Part shown: one piece after another, positions 16,959 to 24,337 of the stretch | How positions within the stretch are numbered: position 1 is the first letter of the stretch | How the letters are laid out: the number at the start of each line of letters is the position of its first letter | NCBI GenBank assembly: GCA_963788115.1 | Contig: CAWBFD010000004.1 | Location: forward strand, 1,364,001-1,428,000 | Direction: 5' to 3' | Source: CAWBFD01 sp963788115 | Lineage (GTDB): Bacteria; Actinomycetota; Thermoleophilia; Solirubrobacterales; 70-9 | DNA: 64,000 nucleotides | The notes under the pieces: generated by a model | The model's input: only the letters and a program-made list of their open reading frames with translations | Database searches by the model: none | Told to the model about the DNA's origin: nothing | Position numbers and translations under genes: made by a program

Positions 16959-17372
16959 CTACTCCCGCAGCCCGGCGGCTTCGAGGGCCTTCTTTCGCTC
17001 GGTGAAGGTCTGCATCCGGACGAGCTTTCCCTTCCGGTACTGCCCCAGCCAGCCCGCTTGCGGGAAATCGAGCAGCACATCGCCTCCTCGGCCCCGCGCA
17101 CGCCACGAGCCCAGGGCCAGGACCCGGTCGTCGCCCAGGTCTCGGAAATCCTCCGGTCTCGCCTCGAACGTAGCCCAATCCCGCTTCACGTCCTCGATCC
17201 ATTGCCGCACTCCCTCGTGGCCGTGATAGGTCGTTCCCTCAAGGAGGGCCATGATCGGAATCCACTCGACATCCGGGTCGAGCAGCGCATAAAGGTCGTC
17301 GGTCCCTTCCGTGAACGTCCGGTGGAAGGCCTCGAAGATGCGGCGGGCAATCTCCACGTTCTCTTGCGACAT
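16959..17372 (-). CDS. SnoaL-like (NTF2 fold) protein, first of tandem triplet
   Basis: 137 aa, starting MSQENVEIARRIFEAFHR and ending KKALEAAGLRE. It contains DPDVEWIPI, TYHGHEGVRQWIEDV and a C-terminal GKLVRMQTF strand typical of this family. It is the promoter-proximal gene of the tandem triplet. Upstream is a strong hairpin at 17423-17450 that probably terminates the secreted-protein gene. The head MSQENVEI recurs in the frameshifted copy at 22748-23150. Confidence 0.85.
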   Translation of the reverse strand: MSQENVEIARRIFEAFHRTFTEGTDDLYALLDPDVEWIPIMALLEGTTYHGHEGVRQWIEDVKRDWATFEARPEDFRDLGDDRVLALGSWRARGRGGDVLLDFPQAGWLGQYRKGKLVRMQTFTERKKALEAAGLRE

Positions 17373-17422
17373 CGCCCGCCCAGTATCTCGTGGCGGCTCG
17401 CGACCCTGCCCCCATGACGAGC

Positions 17423-17450
17423 GGGTGGGGGTCCCAGTGGACCCCCACCC
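17423..17450. terminator. Strong hairpin, probable terminator or insulator
   Basis: A perfect 12-bp stem, GGGTGGGGGTCC paired with GGACCCCCACCC, around a CAGT loop. There is no T-tract on either strand. It lies between the end of the small secreted-protein gene (17479) and the start of the SnoaL triplet (17372), both on the minus strand, so it may end the former transcript. Confidence 0.5.
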
Positions 17451-17478
17451 AGACGTCGTGAGTGCTTGCCGGTATTCG

Positions 17479-17661
17479 CTAGTGCGGACCCGGGCAGTGG
17501 GGATGGTCGTTGTCCGACGCGCAGGGGTTGCTGTTCGGGTGGAAATGCCCCGAGTTGCCAGCCTCGTTGGGGCCTCCGAACCCGAATGCGGAGCCCGCGC
17601 CGCCGATCACCATCGCCGCCGTGGCTGAAGCCACAAGCAGGAAACGGCGAGTGCGTCCCAT
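17479..17661 (-). CDS. Small secreted protein, Asn/His/Pro/Gly-rich
   Basis: 60 aa. MGRTRRFLLVASATAAMVIGG is a classical signal peptide, probably cleaved after AFG or a nearby Ala. The mature part is about 34 residues with two Cys, several His and Pro, ending DHPHCPGPH. There is no known domain. A Cys pair with His suggests a disulphide or metal site, but this is guesswork. It follows the 138-aa secreted gene after 46 bp on the same strand. A GGAAGGGAGGTGAC ribosome site precedes the ATG. Confidence 0.65.
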   Translation of the reverse strand: MGRTRRFLLVASATAAMVIGGAGSAFGFGGPNEAGNSGHFHPNSNPCASDNDHPHCPGPH

Positions 17662-17707
17662 GTCACCTCCCTTCCGCAGAAATCGCCGGCATACGGAGTG
17701 CGTTCCC

Positions 17708-18124
17708 TCAGAAGGTGCCGGGGAAGCTCTTCGAGATGCCGCTGGTCTCGTCCGTGACCCGCACGTCGGTGAAGCGCACCGTCATCGGCGGGCTGCACTC
17801 CGGCTGGAAGGTCGCCGTCGCCGTGAGGGTGAACAGGGCCTTGCCGTTCTGCACCGGGAAGTCACCCGCGGCCGAGACCGATTGCTTGTTGGCCGCCTTC
17901 GGGTGGTTGCCGCCGCGGTTGATGCACTGGGCGGTGGCCTCCAAGACGATATGGACCTGGTCCTCATCCCCGAGGCCAGCCTCCTTGCCCGAGACGGTCA
18001 GGCTGTTGCCCGAGCGTTCCAGGGAGAACGCGTTGTTGACGAAATGCGGGCTTCCTGCCCATGCGGGTGCAGCAACGACCACCGTGGCCAGTGCCGCTAC
18101 CGAGAAAAGCAACAGTCGACGCAT
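17708..18124 (-). CDS. Secreted protein of unknown function
   Basis: 138 aa with signal peptide MRRLLLFSVAALATVVVAAPAWAG (cleavage after AWA). The mature domain of about 114 residues has two Cys (AQCINRGG and PECSPP), alternates beta-strand-like segments (NSLTVSGKEAGLG, VHIVLEATAQC, LFTLTATATF, TVRFTDVRVTD) and looks like a compact beta-sandwich. Similar short secreted proteins of unknown role are common in actinobacteria. It has a good GGGAGGTT ribosome site upstream of the ATG. The 249 bp upstream hold an AT-rich patch (18260-18280) that may be its promoter. Confidence 0.7.
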   Translation of the reverse strand: MRRLLLFSVAALATVVVAAPAWAGSPHFVNNAFSLERSGNSLTVSGKEAGLGDEDQVHIVLEATAQCINRGGNHPKAANKQSVSAAGDFPVQNGKALFTLTATATFQPECSPPMTVRFTDVRVTDETSGISKSFPGTF

Positions 18125-18337
18125 CTAGAACCTCCCTTAGGTTGCCGTTTCTTGACTAGGGCGAGCCGCGATGTTCGCCGGTCGCCCGATGCGGTCCCGT
18201 GCCGAATCGGACCGGAGGCTGGTCCCTGCACCCCCCAGCGCTCCCGGCCGATCGGCCGGGTTGACTATGCATTAGTTACAACGCGCCCGCCGGGTTCTTG
18301 TCAGGGACGTTTCGCGTCAATTTGCGTGTGGGAGCCA

Positions 18338-18363
18338 GGGCCCGCCCACCCGTGGACGGGCCC
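18338..18363 (-). terminator. Hairpin terminator after small secreted gene
   Basis: GGGCCCG and CGGGCCC form the outer stem, and CCAC/GTGG with a 2-nt loop form the inner stem, with one mismatch between them. It starts about 10 bp after the stop of the minus-strand gene ending at 18374. Confidence 0.5.
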
Positions 18364-18373
18364 GTCCCCGTCC

Positions 18374-18565
18374 TTACGTGCCCTTGCAGCCGGGCACTGC
18401 CTCATGGGGGCCGGGTCCGGTCCCATGAGACGGCTCATGACACTTGGCGCCGCCGTCGTTCGGGCCCTTGCTGCTGTTGCCAGGTCCGAAGTCGGGGTCT
18501 GCCACCGCCGACGCCGGTATGGCTAGGGCACCAACGGTCAGACCCAACGCCAGAAATCTCCGCAT
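18374..18565 (-). CDS. Small secreted protein, Gly/Pro/His/Lys-rich with two Cys
   Basis: 63 aa from the ATG at 18563-18565, which has a GGAGGTTGTCC ribosome site. MRRFLALGLTVGALAIPASAVA is a signal peptide. The mature part of about 41 residues is rich in Gly, Pro, Asn and His with two Cys (GAKCHEP, VPGCKGT). It resembles the 60-aa secreted protein at 17479-17661 in size, composition and two-Cys layout, though not in alignable sequence. The function is unknown. Confidence 0.6.
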   Translation of the reverse strand: MRRFLALGLTVGALAIPASAVADPDFGPGNSSKGPNDGGAKCHEPSHGTGPGPHEAVPGCKGT

Positions 18566-18662
18566 GGACAACCTCCTTGTCGTGAGGTCCGACACTAACC
18601 GAGCGGCCCCTTCCACGCCATCCCCATTTCCAGGTATGGCCCCCAGCGCAACCGCCTGACTA

Positions 18663-18704
18663 GCCTGCAAAGCCGTTTACACCGGTTCGATTCCGGTAGG
18701 CGCC
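18663..18704 (+). repeat. Partial tRNA-Cys copy (3' 42 nt), att-like
   Basis: Exact copy of the 3' 42 nt of the tRNA-Cys at 7273-7343, from the anticodon stem (GCCTGCAAAGCC) through the acceptor AGGCGCC. Similarity continues for about 15 bp downstream (CTC..AGAAGCCCC) with a few mismatches. No 5' half is present, so it is not a tRNA gene. The arrangement is that of an attachment site left when an element integrates into a tRNA 3' end. Confidence 0.85.
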
Positions 18705-18728
18705 GCTCATAGAAGCCCCGACATGGAC

Positions 18729-19040
18729 CTAGCCCACCTCGCCCGCCTGTTCGACGCCGAGGAGTGCCACCTCGTAGCGCTCTACCGACGCCGTCTCACC
18801 GGGGCGCGTCACCTCCTCGCGAACGCGGGTCGCCTCGTCCTCGCTCGCCCGCATCGCCTCCTCGTCCTCCCATAGGGAGATGACGATGACCGTCCCACCC
18901 TGCCGGTCCGCCAGGAAGACGGCTCCCTTCATGCCCTCGGTCTGCCCAAACTCCGTCGGCAGGACCCCCTTCTTCGTCTCCAGGTTCGCCTCGATGTTCT
19001 CGGGCGCCCCGCCTTCATAACGAGTCATACGAGCATGCAT
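18729..19040 (-). CDS. Antibiotic-biosynthesis-monooxygenase-like (dimeric alpha/beta barrel) protein
   Basis: 103 aa from the ATG at 19038-19040, chosen for the GGGAGGACGC ribosome site just upstream. It starts MHARMTRYEGGAPENIEANL and contains GGTVIVISLWEDEEAMRASEDEA, the typical ABM strand-helix unit in which W and the acidic helix follow a hydrophobic strand. These proteins dimerise into a ferredoxin-like barrel; some are haem-degrading or quinol monooxygenases, and many have no known activity. It is the first gene after the tRNA-Cys fragment. Confidence 0.7.
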   Translation of the reverse strand: MHARMTRYEGGAPENIEANLETKKGVLPTEFGQTEGMKGAVFLADRQGGTVIVISLWEDEEAMRASEDEATRVREEVTRPGETASVERYEVALLGVEQAGEVG

Positions 19041-19252
19041 ATGCGTCCTCCCTCGGGCTGCTACCGAATGTTTGCGGGTGTTCGCCGAGCGTATACCGCG
19101 TTCCGAGACCGTGCCCGGCGAAGGATCGCATCGGGCGATCCGAGCAAAGGATCTCCCATGAACAGCAAGCGGAAGCGAGATCGCCAACCGCGCAGCGTAG
19201 ACGGCGCGAACGGGGGTAGACGCCGGTAACGATTCGACCGCTTCGCCTCTAC

Positions 19253-20843
19253 GTGACCCTCTCGGGGGGCGCCTCGCTCGGCGCCTATGAGGCCGGCGCC
19301 GCCGCCGGCCTCGCGGTTGCCGCGCGCTACCTCGATGCCGAAGAGGGCCAGGAGACCAGCGTCGATGCGATCGGCGGCGCCTCCGCCGGCGCGCTGGTGG
19401 GCTTCTTCACCGGCTACGCCCTGCTCGAGGGACTCGATGCCGAGGCACTCTTGCACGAGACCTGGGTCGAGCGGGTTAGCTTGCCGCTCCTGCGCAGCAG
19501 CGACTCCAACGCGCTGCTCTCCTTCGGCGAGCTCCGGGAGCGCGTGCCTGAGGTGCTCGCCCCTGACGGGCCGGCGCGACCCGACCCCGGCGGCATCGAC
19601 CTTCGCCAGAGCCGCTCGCTTGCGTTCCACGTGGAGGTCACCGGCCTGCGCGGGATGACATATCCGATTCGTGGCCTGCGTCCCGACTCGCCGGTGACCG
19701 GCGCGACCTACGCCGATTGGGGGCGCTTCGAGCTCGAGCCGAGTGGCGGCTTGGAGCAGATGCTCGCGCCCGCCGGCAACTCCCCGCTGGATTTCGCCCT
19801 CGCCTCCGCCGCCAGCCCGGGGGGCTTCGCCCCGCAGCTGCTCGACCGCCGACCGGACGCCGAGCTCTACGAGCGCCACGGGATCGAGAATTTTCCCGAG
19901 TCCGGTCACCTCTGGTACACCGATGGCGGGCTGCTCGGCGCACAGCCCATCGGACGCGTGATCTCCGCGGGCAGGGCGCTGCATGGCGCCGAGCGAAGCC
20001 TCCACGGAAATCTGTGTGCTCATCGACCCGCGTTCCGAGAACACCTCAATGGACAGGTGGAGCGATCCCGACGCCGAGCCGAGCTGGCAGACCGGCGCCT
20101 CGCGCGCTCTCGCCGTCCTCTCCGAGCAGAGCCTCTTCGATGACCTGCGCCGAATCGAGAAGGACAACTCGAGGATCACGTGGGTCGAGCGGCTCGCGGA
20201 CAGGCTCGTGGAGCACCTCGACGACGAGGCGGCGTCCAGCCTGCGGGAGTTCATCGCCGAGGTCGGATCCGAGCGGGCGGGGATGCGCGCTGACGAGCGA
20301 GATGGCCGCGGCGACGACCAAGGCGCGGAGGGCGGCTCGCTGACCGACCTGCTGCGCCACGCGCTGTGTGAAATCGGCGGGCTGGTCGGCAAGGAGCGCG
20401 TCTCAATCGACGTGATCTCTCCCTTGGTGCTCGCCGACGACTCCGCCGACGACATCGGCAGCCTGCTGGCGGGCGAGTTCATGGGGGACTTCGGCGGCTT
20501 CCTCAGCCGTGAGTTGCGCGCCAGCGACTTCGCGCTCGGCTACGAGAGCGCGATCGCCTGGCTCCGCCAAGCCCTGCTCGCCTGCGAGCTCGACGACGAG
20601 ATCGTCCGGCGCACGGTGTCCTTCGTCGAGTCCAAGCGCCGCTACGACATCGACGAGGTCCGGAGCGGAGACGCCAAGCTCTCGGACCTTTCGCTTGCCG
20701 ATCGGATCGAGCTCTTGCGCCTCGGCGCCCACCTCGCCAGGGTCCTGGGCGCGGGTGCCCTCGATCTACGCTCGCGAATCCCCGACGGGCTGGGCCGCGC
20801 GATCGAGCGCAGCCGGAACCGGCTGCCGGGCGGCGGGGGCTAG
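19253..20843 (+). pseudogene. Patatin-like phospholipase, one frameshift
   Basis: Reconstructed length is about 530 aa. The first frame has the oxyanion loop SGGASLGAYEAG at the start, the nucleophile GGASAGALVG (GxSxG) and the catalytic Asp in WYTDGGLLG, so this is a Ser/Asp-dyad lipid acyl hydrolase. The second frame begins EASTEICVLIDPRSEN and continues with a long helical C-terminal region. One base near 19993 must be removed to join them (length 1591 = 3n+1). The GTG at 19253 may not be the true start: in-frame codons upstream (RPLRLY) look like family sequence, but no standard start codon is present before the stop. Confidence 0.8.
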
Positions 20844-20888
20844 GGGCAGCCGGTCCCGGCCTCCTGCTGAGGACGGCTTTGGCCTCTG

Positions 20889-22067
20889 CTACCTACAGGC
20901 GACGTTGGTGCACTGGCGCGGGTCCCCGTTGCCATGCGCCCTGTTCCGGCCGCCGTCGATCACGCCGGCAAGCGCCTCGATGCCGAGCTCGCCGTTGCGC
21001 ACCGCCCGGTTTCGCGTGAGCTTCGTCGAGGGGCCCCGAACGTCGAAGCCGTCGTGTCGCGCGCCGATGGCGACGTTGCGCTTCAGCACGCTTTGGTTGT
21101 CCCTCTTATAGACCCGGAACGCATCGTCGCCGCTCCCCCTGACCAGATTGCGGCGGACGACGTTGTTGGCGCCGCCGATGAGAGGATTTCCGATCCCGAG
21201 GCGGATGCCGTGCCCGCGGGGGCGAAGGACGTCGTTGCGGGCGACCAGGTTGCCCTGTCCCTTCTCGATCGCGATGCCGTCCGCGCTTCGGAAGAGCTCG
21301 TTGCGGGCGATCACGTTTCGGTTCCCGGGGGCGACGACGACGCCGTCAGGAATGAAGCGGTTGCGTCGCACCTCGTTGCGGTCCGCTCTCTCCATGAGGA
21401 GTCCAGGCCCGTTGCGCGAGAACAGGTTCCCCTTGATCAGGTTGGCGGTGGATTCCTCGACGTGGATGCCGGGCCCGGGGTTGTGCCGGATTTCGTTGTC
21501 CACGATCCGGACGTGACGGGAGGCGAACACGCCGATCCCGTCGCCTTCGGGGGCGATGTTGCGGCTCAGCGAGCTGTCGCGGACCACCGTTCGAGCCGCT
21601 TCGGCGAGGACGAGGCCGAAGAAGTCATGCCGCGAGGAGGAGATGTCCACCACGCGGTTCTGGCGTGCGCCGAAGACGAACGCGCCGATCGCGAACTCCC
21701 GCACCGAGCCGTCTCGCACGGTGACCCCGTCGTGGCCGTCGTTCACCACCCCCAAGTTGCAGGGCCCGTTGCCCGGGCAGTTGTCCACGAGTTCGCCGTC
21801 GCCGTCGATCGTATGACCGTTCAAGTCCAGCGTCACGCCGTCCGCAGCGATCACGATGCCGTTGCCGGGGCAGTCGACGAGGTCGGCGTCGAGCGTCGTG
21901 TCGGTGGTGATCACCTCGCCGCAGCCCACATGGCTCGCGATCACCGCGCCTGCGCTCGAGGCGGAGTGGTGCTGACGGGTCGTGCGTGGGCCGTCGGCGT
22001 CGGTCTGGGCCGCGATCAGCCCCCCAAGTAGAACAGCGGCGATGCTCGCCGCAAGCAATCGCCTCAT
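20889..22067 (-). CDS. Secreted right-handed parallel beta-helix protein
   Basis: 392 aa from the ATG at 22067 (MRRLLAAS, signal peptide ending near AQTDA); an in-frame ATG at 22085 is less likely. The mature protein is made of about ten beta-helix coils recognisable as N-x-(I/V)-x-x-N-x-(I/F)-type repeats (for example RIVDNEIRHNPGPGIHVEES, NLIKGNLFSRNGPGLLMERA, NVIARNELFRSADGIAIEKG). The fold is shared by pectate lyases, NosD and alginate epimerases. No catalytic residues can be assigned, so the substrate (if any) is unknown. Four Cys in the N-terminal part may form disulphides. Confidence 0.8.
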   Translation of the reverse strand: MRRLLAASIAAVLLGGLIAAQTDADGPRTTRQHHSASSAGAVIASHVGCGEVITTDTTLDADLVDCPGNGIVIAADGVTLDLNGHTIDGDGELVDNCPGNGPCNLGVVNDGHDGVTVRDGSVREFAIGAFVFGARQNRVVDISSSRHDFFGLVLAEAARTVVRDSSLSRNIAPEGDGIGVFASRHVRIVDNEIRHNPGPGIHVEESTANLIKGNLFSRNGPGLLMERADRNEVRRNRFIPDGVVVAPGNRNVIARNELFRSADGIAIEKGQGNLVARNDVLRPRGHGIRLGIGNPLIGGANNVVRRNLVRGSGDDAFRVYKRDNQSVLKRNVAIGARHDGFDVRGPSTKLTRNRAVRNGELGIEALAGVIDGGRNRAHGNGDPRQCTNVACR

Positions 22068-22159
22068 GCGATTCCCCCCGATCATCCGTGGTTATAGGAC
22101 TGCGAACGCTAGCAGGGGGAGCGATGTTCATCCCGCGGCCCCCATCTACCATCCGACCC

Positions 22160-22729
22160 ATGACGCGGGAGGCAACAGGTCGAAAGACGGAAGCCGGGGT
22201 GGTACCCGACAGTCCGGGCTGGTTCGTGCTGAACGCGCGTGAAGCGCGCTGGATCCACCGCGACGGGCGAGGGAACAGCCTGCCCTTCACGGGTTGGACG
22301 GACTCTGAGGCCGAGACATACTTTCCGCAAGTCGGGATCCAGCTGTTCGTCCTCGGGCCGGGCGAGCCGATCGGGATGTATCACTGGGAAGCCGATCAGG
22401 AGGACTTCCTCCTGCTCTCCGGCGAGGCGCTCCTGATCATCGAGGGTCAGGAGCGGCCGTTGCGGCAGTGGGACTTCGTCCATTGCCCTCCGGAGACGGA
22501 GCACATGATCGTCGGAGCCGGAGACGGTCCTCCCTGCATCGTGCTCGCGGTGGGTGGTCGCGATCACATCGGGGAGCACTGCAACGGCGGCGCGTACACC
22601 GTGGACGAGGCCGCGCTTCGCCACGGGGCGGGGGTCGAGGAGGAGACGAGCGACGAGGACCTCGCCTACGCTCGCTTTCCGGCGAGTGAGCCGACGCGAT
22701 ATCGCGATGGCTGGCTTCCGAGCGACTGA
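22160..22729 (+). CDS. Cupin-domain protein
   Basis: 189 aa from the ATG at 22160. Motif 1 is MYHWEADQEDFLLLSGEALLI, with His and Glu spaced as in cupins but one His short of the classical HxH. Motif 2 is DFVHCPPETEHMIVGAG, carrying the second-half His. A single small metal-binding barrel is expected. The N-terminal 50 residues (GWFVLNAREARWIHRDGRG) form the lead strand and the C-terminal 60 a tail. Its role is unknown; such proteins range from isomerases to binding proteins. It converges on the SnoaL-like gene at 22748. Confidence 0.8.
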   Translation: MTREATGRKTEAGVVPDSPGWFVLNAREARWIHRDGRGNSLPFTGWTDSEAETYFPQVGIQLFVLGPGEPIGMYHWEADQEDFLLLSGEALLIIEGQERPLRQWDFVHCPPETEHMIVGAGDGPPCIVLAVGGRDHIGEHCNGGAYTVDEAALRHGAGVEEETSDEDLAYARFPASEPTRYRDGWLPSD

Positions 22730-22747
22730 GGTCGCGCCGGTATTCGC

Positions 22748-23150
22748 CTAGCCCGGCGGCAGCCCGGCGGCCTCGCGGGCCTGCTCGCGCTCCCCGTAGA
22801 TCTCGAACCGGGTCACCCTCCGATCCCGGAGGGTCAACAGGAACCAGAACACTCCGCGTCATCACCTGATCGCTCCCCGCCAATCGACCCTCCTGCGGCA
22901 CCTCCACCAAGACCCGGTCCCCGGCATCGATGTACTCATTGGGGCGGAAGCGGAAATCCTCGTATGGCCTGAGCCAGTCGCCCGCCCACTGGAGGTACCC
23001 CTCCACGCCCGTATAGGTCTTGGAGTCGATCAAGGGAGCCATCCGTTGGCAGACGATGTCCTCGTGAACGAGCCGGAGGTGGCCTTCCAGGTCTCCCCGC
23101 TCCCAGGTATCGAACGCCTGCTGCACGATCTCGACGTTCTCCTGCGACAT
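22748..23150 (-). pseudogene. SnoaL-like (NTF2 fold) protein, one frameshift
   Basis: Starts MSQENVEIVQQAFDTWERGDL, the same head as the gene at 17372, and includes TYTGVEGYLQWAGDW and DRVLVEVPQEG. The second frame gives VFWFLLTLRDRRVTRFEIYG and ends REQAREAAGLPPG followed by a stop. The frames join at about 22850-22854, where one base is extra (length 403 = 3n+1). Reconstructed length is about 133 aa. The tail EAAGL aligns with the ALEAAGL of the triplet, but the nucleotides are not identical here. It is oriented divergently from the NfeD-like gene. Confidence 0.75.
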
Positions 23151-23200
23151 CGACCGCGAGTGTAGTTCGCGATCCGACCCCGTCCGGCATCCTTCAGGAC

Positions 23201-23524
23201 GTGCTGCTGACGCTTGCGATCGCCGGGCTGTTCCTGCTCCCGAGCCCGTGGAACGTGATCTGCATCTGCGTTGCCGCCGTGATCGAGGTGGGCGAGGTGT
23301 TCCTCTGGCGCCGGTATCTCAGCGGCCGCTATCGCGTGAGGACCGGCGCCGAGGGACTGGTCGGCGAGTCGGCGGAAGTGATCGAGCCGTGCGACCCGGA
23401 GGGACGCGTCCGCATGCACGGCGAGATCTGGCGGGCCCGCAGCGGGACGCCGGCGGCGGTGGGGGAGACCGTCCGCGTGGCGGGCGTCGACGGGCTCACG
23501 CTCGAGGTGGAGCCTGAGCGCTGA
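23201..23524 (+). CDS. NfeD-like membrane protein with OB-fold domain
   Basis: 107 aa, GTG start. Residues 1-36 are hydrophobic, with one to two helices (LLTLAIAGLFLLPSP, VICICVAAVIEVGEVFLW). The C-terminal 65 residues form the NfeD C-terminal OB fold: GAEGLVGESAEVIEP, GRVRMHGEIWRARS and GETVRVAGVDGLTLEVEP. NfeD proteins partner with stomatin/SPFH proteins or ClpP-like proteases in membrane microdomains. No such partner is adjacent. This is the short NfeD form without the protease domain. Confidence 0.85.
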   Translation: MLLTLAIAGLFLLPSPWNVICICVAAVIEVGEVFLWRRYLSGRYRVRTGAEGLVGESAEVIEPCDPEGRVRMHGEIWRARSGTPAAVGETVRVAGVDGLTLEVEPER

Positions 23525-23566
23525 GGCGCTCGCGGGGGCGGGCCCGGCCATCCGATCCGCCAACGG

Positions 23567-23589
23567 AAAAGGGCCCCACGAAGGGGCCC
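23567..23589 (-). terminator. Intrinsic terminator reading on the minus strand
   Basis: A 7-bp GGGCCCC/GGGGCCC stem with a 5-nt loop, followed on the minus strand by TTTT (plus 23567-23570). No minus-strand gene lies upstream between here and 23889, which points to a non-coding transcript. Confidence 0.6.
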
Positions 23590-23690
23590 CTGCTCCGAAA
23601 GGACGTGCCACCAGCGTACCCTCCGCTGGCCCGTCGGTCCTTCAAGTGGTACAACCTTAGCACCTGAACTCGCGTCAGGTTTCACTCTCC
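23590..23690 (-). ncRNA. Candidate structured small RNA
   Basis: The 365 bp from 23525 to 23889 contain no gene. On the minus strand, immediately before the terminator at 23567-23589, two further hairpins can be drawn: ACCTGA/TCAGGT (23662-23680), and a two-level stem with AAGGAC/GTCCTT outside (23599-23642) and CCAGCG/CGCTGG inside (23611-23629). The 5' end is not defined. It does not look like SRP RNA, tmRNA, RNase P RNA or 6S RNA. It is a prediction from secondary structure only. Confidence 0.35.
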
Positions 23691-23889
23691 GGGGTGACAT
23701 CGGTTGTGCGGAACTGGGCGGGTTTCCTCCGCAAATTGCGTCAGTTCGCCGCAGGGCACAGGCGTCCGATCGACGTACTCCAAACTGGATAATGAATCGA
23801 AGCGGCACCGATCCCGAACCGGAGCCGCCCGGGGCCGCGCGGCGGTCCCTTGCCCACCCTGCCGGCGGTAACTAGACTGCTCGCTCCCG

Positions 23890-23962
23890 GGCGCTTAGCT
23901 CAGTTGGGAGAGCGCCAGCTCGACAAGCTGGAGGTCACTGGTTCGAGCCCAGTAGCGCCCAC
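23890..23962 (+). tRNA. tRNA-Val (GAC)
   Basis: A 73-nt cloverleaf. The acceptor GGGCGCT pairs with AGCGCCC, the discriminator is A, the D-stem is GCTC/GAGC, the anticodon stem CCAGC/GCTGG encloses loop TCGACAA (anticodon GAC), and the T-arm ACTGG/CCAGT encloses TTCGAGC. Position 33 reads C instead of the near-universal T. The 3' part is copied at 26569-26622 and 27402-27430. Confidence 0.9.
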
Positions 23963-23968
23963 TCCCTG

Positions 23969-23993
23969 AATCCCCTGCAAGGCGGGGGATTCT
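23969..23993 (+). terminator. tRNA-Val terminator hairpin
   Basis: GAATCCCC pairs with GGGGATTC over an 8-bp stem, starting 7 bp after the tRNA 3' end. The first 4 bp of the stem are included in the 54-bp repeat copied at 26569-26622; the second arm is not. Confidence 0.55.
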
Positions 23994-24001
23994 GTCGTCT
24001 C

Positions 24002-24290
24002 GGGGTCGGGGGAATGGTCGGGCGTCGACGGGCTCGCCGTCCGGGTCGGAGAGCGCGCCGTCGGCGCCAACCTCAAGCGGGTAGTCGTAGCCGTCGCTCG
24101 CCTCGATGCAGACCGAGCCGTCCGGGTCTTTTTAGACCTCGCTCATCCGGCCGAAGGTTAGGTCTACCGGCGGCGGCTCCCGCCTCTTAAGAGAGCCGCG
24201 AGGTCGCGACGCAGCGGCAGGTTCGGCCCTGTCCACTCGGCGACGGGCTTCTCGAGCTCGCGGTCGATCGCCCTCGCTCGTCATCCTCCG
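24002..24290 (-). pseudogene. Degraded coding remnant(s), unidentified
   Basis: The 375 bp between tRNA-Val and the next gene hold no intact gene. On the minus strand one frame reads PPPVDLTFGRMSEV, then a TAA stop, then DPDGSVCIEASDGYDYPLEV and ADGALSDPDGEPVDARPF. A second frame nearby reads IDRELEKPVAEWTGPNLPL. The protein-like composition and the mix of frames suggest an eroded gene, but I do not recognise the family. Confidence 0.3.
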
Positions 24291-24337
24291 CCTGGTGACC
24301 GCCCGCGCGGTGAGCATCTTCGCGTAGGCTGAGGACG

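Noticed and set aside
16133..16988. 31-bp repeats as CRISPR repeats
   Set aside because: Only three copies, about 400 bp apart, each at the 3' end of a gene and coding for the same peptide.
18663..18704. Second functional tRNA-Cys
   Set aside because: Only the 3' 42 nt are present; there is no D-arm or 5' acceptor strand.
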